Assembly (NCBI GenBank): GCA_019918135.1
Contig: WBZZ01006805.1
Location: 1 to 22,500, forward strand
From: Paulinella micropora
Lineage: Eukaryota; Cercozoa; Imbricatea; Euglyphida; Paulinellidae
Reading direction: 5' to 3'
Length of the DNA stretch: 22,500 nucleotides
Part shown: positions 1 to 10,134 of the stretch, in pieces
Numbering within the stretch: position 1 is the stretch's first letter
How the letters are laid out: each line of letters starts with the position of its first letter
Notes under the pieces: generated by a model
What the model saw: only the letters and a program-made list of their open reading frames with translations
Told to the model about the DNA's origin: nothing
The model's database searches: none
Translations under genes and position numbers: made by a program

Positions 1-567
1 GGGGCCGTTGGCAGCTTGTTATGAGGGGTACATAATCAGTGCTCCACTGATTCATGAGACGGAAACTTTTACTGAGAGAAGCTCTCTCACCACGCTCACG
101 GCTCTTGGCTCGGGTGGCCTCTGGTATCACTCGGGGTGCGGGGGGTGGGGGTTATCTGAGGGAGGGGGTTGGGCTCAGTGGGTCACTGGACAGGTTGGTT
201 AACTAAACTACTGTCGGTATGAGTGGGTATGAAGGCGACAGGCCCAACACATTTCCACAAGCCTTGAAATCACTCAACTGCCACAGTAGCGACTGCCTGG
301 ACGCGGGGCTCCTGACTCACCCTCTCTCCCAGAACCCTCGTGCTCACTTTGCGGATGCCATGGGGATGCTCTGGCGGAGGGTCGGGACGTGTTGGGTGCA
401 TGTGACCGGGCCTGTCACTTAGTGTTCTCGGTAGATGACTCTTTTGTAGCTTCTATCGGACGCAGGGTGGCTTGCCACGACACCTCAATGATGCATAGTA
501 CGTCACGTCTCTGGCCTAGTTACGGGGGCGGGTAACTGAGGCGGGTTCCTGAAGGCTGGTTACGGAA

Positions 568-738
568 GCTATGTTATTGTTGGGTTCCTGGCTGCTATGT
601 TATTGTTGTTGGGTTCCTGGCTGCTATGTTATTGTTGTTGGGTTCCTGGCTGCTATGTTATTGTTGTTGGGTTCCTGGCTGCTATGTTATTGTTGTTGGG
701 TTCCTGGCTGCTATGTTATTGTTGTTGGGTTCCTGGCG
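568..738 (+). repeat. 29-bp minisatellite
   Basis: About six head-to-tail copies of a 29-base unit containing GCTATGTTATTGTTGTTGGG and TTCCTGGCT. The first copy lacks three bases. Because 29 is not a multiple of three, the translation cycles through three reading frames, so the open frame across it is not a gene. The second monomer lacks this array at the corresponding place (near 1735-1750). Confidence 0.9.
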
Positions 739-760
739 GCGTACATGTTTATGCTTTTTT

Positions 761-787
761 AAGGGTTGAGCTTTAAATAACCCCACT
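761..787 (+). promoter_or_regulatory. Conserved TTTAAATAA box, monomer 1
   Basis: The stretch AAGGGTTGAGCTTTAAATAA plus CCCCAC is identical to 1755-1780 and lies about 50 bases before the aligned ATG (822). It is the longest identical block between the two monomers. An AT-rich TATA-like core suggests a core promoter element, but this is inference. Confidence 0.35.
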
Positions 788-1055
788 CGGGTCTTCTTTT
801 ATCGAGCTCACCACTCGGTGGATGGAGGCCTGGGTAGACTTATACGATGTTTTTGATGCTAGGTTCCGTCTCCAGGGATTCGACTGGCATCGCTGCTTTG
901 CCTCACCGCACTGCCTCACCCACACATCCACGCTGGCACACTGTTTCTCCTCTTGCTCTTGTACCTATGTCGCACACAGCTATGAGCTCACGCCGATGAG
1001 TGGTTGTGACGAGGTGCACCCAGCTGGATTGTGGGCGAGCCACGGCGGCCTCGCT

Positions 1056-1062
<7 letters not shown>

Positions 1063-1143
<81 letters not shown>
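1063..1143 (+). repeat. (CT)n followed by a 55-base T run
   Basis: A CT dinucleotide tract passes directly into an uninterrupted T run (1089-1143). It is absent from monomer 2. It could be the reverse-strand poly(A) end of an inserted retroposon, or simple slippage. Open frames across it (poly-Phe or poly-Lys) are artefacts. Confidence 0.85.
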
Positions 1144-1144
<1 letters not shown>

Positions 1145-1754
1145 TTGCTTTGCTTGCTTTGCTTTGGGCGAGGCCTAGCTTTCACATGGGCGAGCTGAGC
1201 CTATGAGAGGCGCACGATAAGCGTTCCATTGATTTATGAGACGGGTCCCAGAGTAACTCATGTGAGTTGCTCATCATACTCATGGCTCTTGGCTCGGGGT
1301 GGCCTCTGGAATCACAAGGGGTGGGCACTGGGGGAGGGGGTTGTGTTCAGAGGGTCACCGCGAAGGATGATCAACCAAACTACTGTCGGTCGGAGTTTGT
1401 ACGAAGGCGAGAGGCCCTACACCTTACCACAAGCCTTGAAACGACTAAATGACCAAAGTAACGACGGACCGGAGCGGGGCTCCTGGCTCACCCTCTCTCT
1501 CAGCACTCTTCGTGCTCATCCTGCGGATGCCATGGGGTTGCTCTGGCGGAGGGTTATGGGGTGGTGGGTACACGTGCACGGGCCTGTCACTCTGTGCTCT
1601 CGGTAGATGACTCACTTGCAGCGTTTATCGGACGCAGGGTGGTTTGCCACGACACCTACCTCGATGATGCACAACGGGTCCTGCCTCGTGCCTGGTTACG
1701 GATGCAGGTGAGTGTTTGTGTGTATTCCTATACATACGTACACGTATGCTTTTT

Positions 1755-1780
1755 AAGGGTTGAGCTTTAAATAACCCCAC
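1755..1780 (+). promoter_or_regulatory. Conserved TTTAAATAA box, monomer 2
   Basis: Identical to the box at 761-787 and 36 bases upstream of the ORF start. Its conservation while the surrounding monomers have diverged suggests function, perhaps a core promoter or a 5' UTR element. Confidence 0.4.
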
Positions 1781-1794
1781 CTGGGTCCTCATTT

Positions 1795-1813
1795 ATCGAG
1801 TTTACAACTCGAT
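1795..1813 (+). promoter_or_regulatory. Hairpin immediately before the retrotransposon start codon
   Basis: ATCGAGT, a 5-base loop TTACA, then ACTCGAT: a perfect 7-bp stem ending two bases before the ATG. Monomer 1 has ATCGAG...CTCGGT at the same place, which still pairs through one G-T wobble although the loop sequence changed. The preserved pairing suggests an RNA-level role such as translation control. Confidence 0.4.
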
Positions 1814-1815
1814 CA

Positions 1816-3010
1816 ATGCGGCACCGGGGTCCCATACCACTTATGTCAGGTTCTTATGCGAAGAGCGCGGCCGCTAGTGCTGGCCCTATGGGTCAAGGCG
1901 GTAATCCTTCAGGTTTAGACGTTCCCCGTGGGAGTGCGCCTGCGGGTGGTGATGGCTACTCGGCCGGGGTGGGGTGGTCGAGTGCTCGCGTACCTGACGG
2001 GCAACCTGAATCACGTAGAGCCAGCAATCCTGCTGCATCTCGATCACCCTCCCCAACCTCGGAAGAGAAGTCACGTCCGGAAAGGTCTGGTCACGGCGTG
2101 TGGCAAGCGGTACCGCCACCGAGGAGGTGGCGGAGGAAGGTACGAAATGAGCTGGATAAGAGATGTTGCATAGTATGGGGGCTATCGCATGTCTCTCAGA
2201 CAGTGGTCATGGCGCGAGAGCTCCGAATTCTCGGTCTCGGGGAAGTCGAGGTGGAATTCGCGGGCAGAGGTAGTGGGCGACATTTGCGGATTAAATGTGC
2301 GTCTTGTGAGGAGGCGGAGAAGATGGTGCGGCTGCTGCGGGAGCGTAAGTTCTTCACGGGAAAGGTTCACGTTGCGACGGGTAGGACTTTCCGGGAAAGA
2401 GAGAAGCACCGGGCTGCACGGGGGGGTGCCCAGTATGTAGAGATGCAGAGGGAGCTTCGCAAGCAGGGGTTTGGCTACTGGGTGCTCGACGTGGAAGTCG
2501 ACGAGCCCCAGGGCGAAGCCTCAAGCGGTGAATCTCCCTTGGCGGAGTGGGGCGGGATGCGGGAGCTGGAGGAGCTGGGGCGGAGGGTGCAGGATGGGCC
2601 GTGGAGGGTGGCGGAGGGCTCCAGGCGGGCTCAACCGAAGCGCAGGCATCGGCATCAGCTTCGTTCTTCCCAATTTGTGAAAGGCTTCCCACTGAGGGTG
2701 GCCTCACATAATTGGCAAGGCAAAGTGGGTGCGGATAGCCCAGGCTTTGGGGAATGGCCGGAGCACTACAAGGAGCGAGGCTGGGTGATCGTCGGAGTCC
2801 AGGAGCACAACCTATCGTCGCAGAAGGTGGAGAATCTCCAAGTCGACGGCTTCGCAGTCCTCGGCAAAGCGGCTGCAACTGGTGCGGGCTCGCGTCTCTT
2901 GGGGGGAGTCTTGACGTTGGTGGCCAACTATCTGGCACCGTGCGCTACCATTGTACAGGCGCCTGTTCCACACCCACAGCAATTGTGGGTGAGGCTGTCG
3001 TCTGGAGCGC
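1816..3010 (+). pseudogene. ORF part 1: RRM-like segment and EEP N-terminal half
   Basis: About 395 residues in frame before homology moves to another frame. Residues 1-100 are Gly/Ser/Pro/Arg-rich and probably disordered. Residues 117-200 (CCIVWGLSHV... to GRTFREREKHRAAR) have the hydrophobic/basic layout of ORF1-type RRM domains of non-LTR elements; no search could be run. Residues 285-300 begin the EEP fold: LRVASHNWQG carries the active-site Asn (N299), and GVQEHNL carries the metal-binding Glu (E330). The frame continues to a stop at 3180, but the residues after about 395 are not EEP-like and are read out of frame. Confidence 0.8.
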
Positions 3011-3842
3011 GACGGCGTCGGATGTGTTCGTCGGCAACGGCTACTTCCCCCAAGAAAATCAACGAGAGGAATCTATTGCAGCCTATGAGGCGTGGCAGGC
3101 GGCCGTCTCCTACTTCGCCACCAAAGGTCATGTGGTTACGGTTGGTGATGCTAATGCTAAGCTGGGGCCCGCCAGAATAGCGCGGGAGGAGGGAGTGGTG
3201 GGCCTCTTTGGCGAGATAGATGAGAGGGGTAGAGGGGTTAGGAGTGAGAATGGTGAGTTGCTGGCTGCGATGCTTGTTGCCACGGGGTTGCGCAATCTCA
3301 GTGGGTTTTCGCAACCACGGGGGGACAAATATTGGTGGTCTAGGCAGGAAAATGTAGGTGGACGAAGGCATCTACTGGATTACATCTGCGTCTCTTCCGA
3401 GCTGGCGGAGGAGGCAAGCTTCGGCGTCGACGAGGTAGACCTTGATACCGACCACAAAGCTGTGTGGGCGGAACTGGTCTGGGGGGGACAGCCACCCCCC
3501 AAAAAGCAGGTAAAGAGGTACAAAGCATTCAAGGCAGAGCGCTTGATAGGCAGGGTAGTTGAGGGTAAGGAGAGTGAGCTGTCTAAGCTTAGGTTGAAGT
3601 ACGACAAGACCTTTGCAGCTGGTATATCGGGGCTGTTGCCAGATGGCCTCCCAGATCTATCAGCAGTGGAGGACCCGGATGAGCTTCAGCAGGAGGTAGA
3701 TAGGGTCGCTAGCTTAGTGGTCCGAGCTTTCACGGGCGCAGCCGTGAAGGTCTTGGGAGTTCGGGTGATTAGGCCAGGGTTTACTAATGCATGGTTTGAT
3801 GAGAGTCTTAGGGAAGCGATTGCGCGACGGAGAGAGGCATAA
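3011..3842 (+). pseudogene. ORF part 2: EEP C-terminal half and linker
   Basis: This continues the endonuclease one base back from the first frame. Motifs: GNGYFP (about 3033), GDANAKLG (3144-3167, the GD.N motif), HLLDYI (3369-3386, conserved Asp at 3378) and DTDHKAVW with the terminal Asp-His pair (3450-3455). All expected EEP catalytic blocks are therefore present across the two frames. A basic helix-rich linker follows, ending in REAIARRREA before TAA at 3840-3842. The stop separates the endonuclease from the RT. Confidence 0.82.
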
Positions 3843-5420
3843 GGCCTCTGGCGAAGGAATGAGGCCAACCGAGAGGCCTGGCAAAGATATAAAGAAGCGA
3901 GGAAGGCGGTCAGAAGGTTATGCAAGGAGAAGAAGGAGCAAGCGTGGAAGCGGGTCCAGAATGACACCGCTGCCAACTTCAGGAGCGCTACCATGGCCAC
4001 GTACTGGAAGCTGTCAAAGCGTTTGGGCGGGGTTCGGCGGTCGAACGCTTCTGCTCCTGTTCGGAAGCCTGATGGCACTCTGGCATGCACACTCCGGGAA
4101 AAACTACAAGAATGGGAAGAATACCGCCGACGTATGGTGGTCCCCAAAGAAAACCAGTTTTTGGAGGATGCATGTGTAGAGGAAGTCGGTTCTGATGAGG
4201 AAGCAGCGCGGATTGAGCCCGAGCGGAAGGCCCGCGAAACCTTCCAGTATAACGACAACCTGCGCGACCAATTCGAGGCCATGGCGCAAGCCGAGGAGAT
4301 CCGGACTGAGACGGGCCCGCTGGACTATGATTACACCGAGAAGGAAGTGGAGCTCTGCCAGGAAAATCTCCAGAATCACAAAGCGTGCTCACCGGATAAG
4401 ATCAAGAACGAGATGCTCAAGTACGGAGGCACGCGGATTGTGAGCTTTCTGGTGCGCTTCTTCAACTGGTTGAAATCGTGCGAATACACCCCCAGCGACT
4501 GGGGCAAAGCGATTATCGTCAACATCCCAAAAGGAGGCGACCCAACCGATCCGGAAAATTGGAGAGACATCGCGATTCTGAGCTGTCTGGGTAAGATGTA
4601 TCTGTCCCTTATGGCGGCGAGGCTTACGGCTTTCATCGATCAGCCGGGCAGGCTTCGCCCAGAGCAGGGTGGGTTCCGGCCAAAACGTAGTACGGGGGAC
4701 CAGATTTTTGTCCTTAAGGAGCGTCTGCGCCTTAGACAACAAGCTGGCCTCCGTTCTTTCGTTTTGTTCGTGGATCTGAGAAAGGCATTCCCTACGGTTT
4801 GGCGGGCCGGGTTGTTTCAGAGGCTAACCCAGATGGGGGTACAGGGCAAGTTCTATCGCATTCTGCGGCGTTTTTACCGAAGAACGTCATCGCGAGTGCT
4901 AGTCGATGGCGAACTCACTGGTGAAGTGCTGGAAGAGATGGGAGTTCAGCAAGGGTCGCCGTTGTCACCGTCGCTGTTCAACGTCTTCATGGATGAGCTA
5001 ACGGTCCGAATCGCGAAAGAGTTGGAGATCGAGGACCTCAACCGCATCGAAGACATACGGACCCTGCTTTACGCCGACGACGTTGCGGTAATTGCGCATA
5101 GTGTCACGGAGCTTCAACAGATTGTAAATGTCGTGGCGACATTCGTGGAGGACTATCGGCTTGAAATCAACCTGAAACCGGGCAAGACGGAAGTCATGCC
5201 GATATACGGGCACGCCAAGTCAAAAAAGTCGCCCCCATGCGTGAGGTTCCGGGGCAAGGTTCTCAATGTCACCGACCACTACAAATACCTGGGAGTTCTG
5301 CTCACGGACACCCTCTCCGATAAACCGCAAGCGAAGCGGGCGGCGGAAATCACTGTAGCGGGAACGGCTGCCTACTACCCCTCTGGATTGCCCATGAAGT
5401 TCCAGCGCGTCTTCGGCTGA
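3843..5420 (+). pseudogene. ORF part 3: reverse transcriptase domain
   Basis: In frame with part 2 after the stop. An Arg/Lys-rich linker (3843-4010) is followed by W-x-L-x-K-x-L (4002). RT blocks: SPDKIKNEML (4389), WGKAIIVNIPKGGD (about 4500), GFRPKRSTGDQ (4671), block A FVDLRKAF with catalytic Asp at 4773, block B QQGSPLSPSLFN (4947-4982), block C YADD (5070-5081), GKTEVM (about 5181) and YKYLGV (about 5280). All three catalytic Asp residues are intact. The frame stops at 5418 after LPMKFQRVFG, because the C-terminal continuation is one base back. Confidence 0.92.
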
Positions 5421-5557
5421 TGAATTGGCAGCAAATGGTTGGCGCAAAGTTGCTTTACGCATCGGCTTTTTGGGATCTGCCGGGCGCCAACAAGCTGAGT
5501 AAGCTGGAGGGCGCGTTGGTAGCGCCCCTGCGGGTCATCTTGGGTGTTGGCAGATAA
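5402..5557 (+). pseudogene. ORF part 4: post-RT C-terminal fragment
   Basis: In the third frame, sequence such as RLMNWQQMVGAKLLYASAFW (from about 5414) matches the usual post-RT pattern of non-LTR elements, where a basic/aromatic stretch precedes a YG-W-type motif. It follows LPMKFQR of the RT frame directly, so a single-base loss at about 5403-5417 explains the change. It ends at TAA 5555-5557. The region is short for this family, so a deletion or premature stop is possible. Confidence 0.65.
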
Positions 5558-5738
5558 CTCCTCTCACTCCTTGCACCCACTTGCACATGCACAGCACGCT
5601 CATTTGCACATTGCACTGCCAGTCGAGTCTTTGGAGCGGAGCCGCGTCACCGAACGGTCCCGTGCTACCAATGGAGGCACATGTCCGACAGGATCAAAGG
5701 CCAATTGACTGATAAGTCTATTATTATTATTATTATTA
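5558..5738 (+). mobile_element. Retrotransposon 3' UTR and TTA tail
   Basis: About 160 non-coding bases end in ...CAATTGACTGATAAGTC and then (TATTATT)n. The last 43 bases before the tail (5676-5718) recur exactly at 10195-10237, and the same area recurs diverged at about 12316-12362; both are followed by ATT repeats. This fixes the 3' end. H1 interrupts the tail at 5739. Confidence 0.8.
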
Positions 5739-7165
5739 TCCCTGAACGGTGTTGGAGTAGGGGGTGGGGTGGTTTGGGGGGAAGGAGGAAAATGAAAATT
5801 GTGTACCCCCCACCCCCACCCCATTTCTGCACCCCTGTCGCAATAAATCACGGTTTGTGGGAACCAGGAGGAATTGGGAGCTCATATTTGCAGGGTGGCT
5901 AGCCCCAGACTCGATCTTGATGCTGATATGATCTATTTGGAATTCACGCAAATGTTTGCGTTAGGACAGTCTCCTGAATGCAAAATTTCCTTGGTTTTTT
6001 GGTGTTTTTTGAACCCCCCATCGCAATAAATCATCGTTTGTGATAACCAGGAGGAGTTGGGAGCTCATATCGGCAGGGTGGCTAGCCCCAGACTCGAACT
6101 TGATGCTGATATGATTTTTTTGGAATTCACGCAAGTATTTGCGTTAGGGCAGTGTCCTGAATGCCAAATTCCTTGTTTTTTGGCGTTTTTACACCCCCCC
6201 CCCCCATCGCAATAAATCATGGTTTTGGGAACCAGGAGGAGTTGGGAGCTCATATTGGCAGGGTAGTTAGCCCGAGACTCCATCTTGATGCTGATATGAT
6301 TTTTTTGGAATTCACGCAAATATTTGCGTTAGGGGAGTGTCCTGAATGCCAAGTTTCCTTGTTTTTAGCAGTACTTGCCGGTGCCTCCGGCAATTCAACG
6401 TACCCTGTCGAAGGGAAAGGGGGGGGGGGGTGGGGGCTCTCTCCCCGGGAACGCAAGCCCTGTGATTGAACGTTCCCGTTCCGGTCCGGGCGGCACCCCC
6501 ACCTGAAATTCAGGTTTTTTTGCCACCAGGCGCCCTTTGCGGCACCTCCGGCAATTCAACGTACCTTATCGAAGGGAAAGGGGGGTCCGGGGGTCTCTCC
6601 CCCCGGGAACCAAAAAATAGCAAATGTCAATACCATTTGTGGTTGCGGTGGCATTCAACCTGAATTTTGTGGTCCTTTTGCCACCAGGCGCCACTTGCGC
6701 ACACCAGAAAGAGTTAGAGGCTGATATTTGGTGTACCTGACAGTGCTTGATGAGCTCTCTTCGAAAATGCAAAAATTTTGGTCGCAGTGGCACATACACC
6801 ACAATTTTGAGGTTTTTTGCCACCAGGTGCCACTTGCGCACACCAGATGGAGTTAGCGCCTGATATTTGGTGTACCTGACACTTCTTCTCTCTTCGAAAA
6901 TACAAAAGTTTTGGTCGCGGTTGGCACGCAAACCACAATTTTGAGGTCTTTTTTGCCACCATGCGCCACTTGCGCACACCAGAGGGAGTAAGCGGCTGAT
7001 ATTTGGTGTACCCGACACAGGAGGAAGGGGTGTGTGTGTGTGTGTGGGAGGGGGGGGGGGGGGGGGGGGAGGTGGGGGGGTGGGAGGGGGGGGAGGTGGG
7101 GGGGTGGGAGGGGGGGGGTTCGCGCTTCGCACAAACCATCCTTTCAGGTGTTGGCGCAGCCCCTA

Positions 7166-7166
<1 letters not shown>
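5739..7166 (+). mobile_element. Helitron/HINE-like element H1
   Basis: Starts TCCCTGAACGG after ...ATTATTA and ends CAGCCCCTAG before TTATTATT. Internal layout: G-rich lead, three ~185-bp alpha units (about 5838-6370), two beta units with a TTGCCGG/CCGGCAA-type hairpin (about 6370-6695), two and a half gamma units (about 6696-7020, each with GATATTTGGTGTACC), a G run (7048-7118), a degenerate GC hairpin (about 7119-7131), CCTTTCAGG and the terminus. No coding potential. Known family traits that match are TC...CTRR ends, no target duplication, a 3' hairpin and core tandem repeats. The autonomous partner is not in the window. Confidence 0.65.
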
Positions 7167-7213
<47 letters not shown>

Positions 7214-7226
7214 ATTATTATTATTA

Positions 7227-7299
<73 letters not shown>

Positions 7300-7334
7300 C
7301 ATTATTATTATTATTATTGTTATTATCATTATTA
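7167..7334 (+). repeat. ATT microsatellite between H1 and H2
   Basis: About 168 bases of ATT repeats with a few AAT/ATC variants. It contains an internal inverted portion (AATATTATTATT next to AATAATAATAAT, about 7209-7245) where ATT and AAT runs face each other. It is probably an expanded retrotransposon tail. Poly-Ile, poly-Asn and poly-Tyr frames across it are artefacts. Confidence 0.95.
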
Positions 7335-8735
7335 TCCCTGAAATGTGTTGGGAAAGGGGGTGGGGGAGTTTGGGGGGGAGGGGGGAAATGAAAATTGTGT
7401 ACCCCCCCCCCCCCACCCAACCCCCCACCCCCCCCAAGCGGCACCCCTGTTGCTATAAATCATGGTTTGTCGGAACGAGGAAGAGTTCGGAGCTCATATT
7501 TGCAGGGTGGTTAGCCCCAGACTCGATGTTGATGCTGATATGATTTTTTTGAAATTCGCGCAAATATTTGCGTAAGGGCAGTGTGCTGAATGCAAAATTT
7601 CCTTGTTTTTTTGGGCTTTTTTTGCACCCCCCATCCCTATAAATCATGGTTTGTGGGAACCAGGAGGAGTTGGGAGCTCATATTGGCAGGGTGGCTAGCC
7701 CCAGACTCGACCTTGATGCTGATATGATTTTTTTGGAATTCACGCAAATATTTGCGTTAGGGAGGGACCTGAATGCCAAAGTGCCTTGTTTTTTAGCAGT
7801 ACTTGCCGGTGCCTCCGGCAATTCAACGTACCCTGTCGAATGGAAAGGGAGGGTCCGGGGGGCTCTCCCCCCGAAAACCCAAAAATGGAGTATGTACGTA
7901 CCAATTGTGGTCGCGGGTGGCACCCACACCTCAAATTTCAGGTATTTTTGCCACCAGGTGGCACTTGCCGGTGCCTCCGGCAATTCGACGTACCCTGTCG
8001 AATGGAAAGGGGGGGTCCGGGGGCCTCTCCCCCCGGGTACCCAAAAATAGCGTATGTACGTACCAATTGTGGTCGCGGGTGGCACCCACACCCCAATGTT
8101 GAGGTTTTTTGCCACCAGGTGGCACTTGCCGGTGCCTCCGGCAATTCAACGTACCCTGTCGAATGGAAAGGGGAGGTCCGGGGGGCTCTCCCCCCGGGAA
8201 CCACAAAATACAGTATGTACGTACCGATTGTGGTCGCGGGTGGCACCCACACCTCAAAATTGAGGTTTTTTTCGCCACCAGGTGGCACTTGCCGGTGCCT
8301 CCGGCAATTCAACGTACCCTGTCGAATGGAAAGGGGGGGTCCGGGGGGCTCTCCCCCCGGAAACCAAAAAATAGAGTATGTACGTACCAATTGTGGTCGC
8401 GGGTGGCACCCACACCCCAATTTTGAGGTGTTTTGCCACCAGGTGCCACTTGGGGAAACCAGAGGGAGTTAGAGGCTGATATTTGGTGTACCCGGTACTA
8501 CCTGATGAGCTCTCTTCGAAATAGAAAAATTATGGTGCCGGTTGGCACCCAAACCATACGTTTCTGGTTTTCTGCGCCACCAGGCGCCACTTGCGCACAC
8601 CAGGTTGGAAATTCAACGTACCCTCTCGATGGGGAAGGGGGGGAGGGGGGGGGGGGGAGGAAGGGGGGAGGAAGGGGGGGGGGGTTGCGCGAAGCGCAAC
8701 GAAAACCATCCTTTCAGGTGTTGGCGCAGCCCCTA

Positions 8736-8736
<1 letters not shown>
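7335..8736 (+). mobile_element. Helitron/HINE-like element H2
   Basis: Starts TCCCTGAAATGTGTTGG after ATTATTA and ends GCAGCCCCTAG before TTATTATT. Two alpha units (about 7451-7797), four beta units of about 160 bp (about 7797-8445), one gamma unit plus a partial (about 8446-8620), a G run (8635-8684), the perfect hairpin GTTGCGC-GAA-GCGCAAC (8684-8700), then CCTTTCAGG 9 bases later and the CTAG end 36 bases after the hairpin. The beta units are very alike, suggesting recent expansion. Closest to H3. Confidence 0.7.
8684..8700 (+). other. 3' hairpin of H2
   Basis: GTTGCGCGAAGCGCAAC is a perfect 7-bp stem with a GAA loop, shared exactly with H3 (10083-10099). A 3'-proximal hairpin is the transposition terminator of Helitron-type elements. 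The 36-base distance to the end is longer than the roughly 10 bases of canonical Helitrons. Confidence 0.7.

Positions 8737-8805
<69 letters not shown>
8737..8805 (+). repeat. ATT microsatellite between H2 and H3
   Basis: A 69-base uninterrupted TTA/ATT run. Joining its two flanks across H2 or H3 gives a continuous in-phase ATT array. Confidence 0.95.
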
Positions 8806-8806
<1 letters not shown>

Positions 8807-10134
8807 CCCTGAAAGGTGTTGGGAAAGGGGGTGGGGGGGTTTGGGGGGGAGGGGGGAAATGAAAATTGTGTACCCCACCCCCCATTTCCGCACCCCTGTC
8901 CCTATAAATCATGGTTTGTGGGAACGAGGAAGAGTTCGGAGCTCATATTTGCAGGGTGGTTAGCCCCAGACTCGATGTTGATGCTGATATGATTTTTTTG
9001 AAATTCACGCAAATATTTGCGTTAGGGCAGTGTCCTGAATGCCAAATTTCCTTGTTTTTTTGGACTTTTTTTGCACCCCCCATCCCTATAAATCATGGTT
9101 TGTGGGAACCAGGAGGAGTTGGGAGCTCATATTGGCAGGGTGGTAGCCCCAGACTCGTTCTTGATGTTGATATGATTTTTTTGGAATTCACGCAAATATT
9201 TGTGTTCGGGAGGGACCTGAATGCCAAAGTGCCTTGTTTTTTAGCAGTACTTGCCGGTGCCTCCGGCAATTCGACGTACCCTGTCGAAGGGAAACGGGGG
9301 GGGTCCGGGGGGCCCTTCCCCCGGAAACCCAAAAATGGAGTATGTACGTAACATTTGTGGTCGCGGGTGGCACCCACACCCCAATTTTCTGGTATTTTTG
9401 CCACCAGGTGGCACTTGCCGGTGCCTTCGGCAATTCAACGTACCCTGTCGAATGGAAAGGGGGGGTCCGGGGGGCTCTCCCCCCGGGAACCCAAAAATAG
9501 CGTATGTACGTACCGATTGTGGTCGCGGGTGGCACCCACACCTCAAAATTGAGGTTTTTTTCGCCACCAGGTGGCACTTGCCGGTGCCTCCGGCAATTCA
9601 ACGTACCCTGTCGAATGGAAAGGGGGGGTCCGGGGGGCTCTCCCCCCGGAACCCAAAAAATAGAGTATGTACGTACCAATTGTGGTCGCGGGTGGCACCC
9701 ACACCCCAATTTTGAGGTTTTTTGCCACCAGGTGCCACTTGGGGAAACCAGAGGGAGTTAGAGGCTGATATTTGGTGTACCCGGTACTACCTGATGAGCT
9801 CTCTTCGAAAATAGAAGAATTATGGTGCCGGGTGGCACCCAAAGCATATGTTTCTGGTTTTCTGCGCCACCAGGCGCCACTTGCGCACACCAGGTGCCAC
9901 TTGGCCTCCACCCTGGGAACCCTGGTTGGAAATTCAACGTACCCTCTCTACGGGGAAGGGGGGGTCCGGGGGGCCCTCCCCCGGGAACCCTGGTTGGCAA
10001 TTCAACGTACCCTCTCGATGGGGAGGGGGGGGGGGGGGGAAGGAGGAGGGAGGGGGGGGGGGGGAAGGGGGGGGGGGGGGGGGTTGCGCGAAGCGCAACG
10101 AAAACCATCCTTTCAGGTGTTGGCGCAGCCCCTA

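Larger units (their letters stand above)
1..1179 (+). repeat. 5' monomer 1 of the retrotransposon
   Basis: From about base 13 this stretch aligns with 1185-1815. Shared blocks include the TGAGACGG area (56 and 1238), GGCTCTTGGCTCGG, AACTAAACTACTGTCGGT-like sequence, GCGGATGCCATGGGG, CTCGGTAGATGACTC and AAGGGTTGAGCTTTAAATAA. The monomer is longer than monomer 2 because it holds a 29-bp minisatellite (568-738) and a stretch after 822 that ends in a CT/T tract. Duplicated 5' monomers are known as promoter units in some L1-type elements. A truncated older insertion next to the element would look the same. Confidence 0.7.
1180..1815 (+). repeat. 5' monomer 2 / 5' UTR of the retrotransposon
   Basis: The second, shorter 5' monomer runs directly into the ORF start at 1816. 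It aligns with 13-821 except for the minisatellite. Open frames in this stretch differ between the monomers, which argues that it is non-coding promoter/UTR sequence. Confidence 0.7.
1816..5557 (+). pseudogene. Retrotransposon polyprotein (RRM-like + EEP + RT), broken
   Basis: One ancestral frame is spread over three present-day frames. Codons starting at 1816 run to about 2990-3015, then continue one base back. A TAA stop lies at 3840-3842, but the same frame is open again from 3843. At about 5403-5417 the frame shifts back by one base again and ends at TAA 5555-5557. Order: N-terminal low-complexity region, RRM-like segment, EEP endonuclease, linker, reverse transcriptase, short C-terminal region. 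Both shifts fit single-base deletions. No zinc knuckle is seen at the C-terminus, so the tail may also be shortened. ATG 1816 is preferred because it aligns with the ATG after the conserved hairpin in monomer 1. Confidence 0.85.
1..5738 (+). mobile_element. Non-LTR retrotransposon, nearly full length, decayed
   Basis: An endonuclease/reverse-transcriptase retrotransposon with a duplicated 5' region (1-1815), a coding region (1816-5557), a 3' UTR of about 160 bases (5558-5718) and a TTA-repeat tail (5719-5738). No RNase H or LTR is seen. A single fused frame with a very short 3' UTR and a microsatellite tail resembles RTE-like or related EEP-type clades, but the clade cannot be fixed by eye. 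The coding part is broken, so this copy should be non-autonomous. The tail assignment rests on two other fragments (10195-10237 and 12250-12362) that end at the same point and also run into ATT repeats. The left end lies outside the window. H1 is inserted in the tail. Confidence 0.88.

Noticed and set aside
568..738. CRISPR array
   Set aside because: Direct tandem repeats without unique spacers, in a eukaryotic context. The same applies to the 15-bp and 12-bp minisatellites.
1..1815. The two 5' monomers as LTRs of an LTR retrotransposon
   Set aside because: Both copies lie upstream of the ORF, none follows it, the ends are not TG...CA, and the RT and endonuclease are of non-LTR type.
7034..7543. 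Long open frames of poly-Ile, poly-Asn, poly-Tyr or poly-Leu over ATT arrays
   Set aside because: Products of trinucleotide repeats, which stay open in several frames on both strands. No start context, domain or splice support.
7678..9911. Open frames of 100-230 codons across beta units on both strands
   Set aside because: The same repeat unit is open in several frames on both strands, units are not multiples of three, and frames shift between copies. This is a mobile-element core, not a gene.
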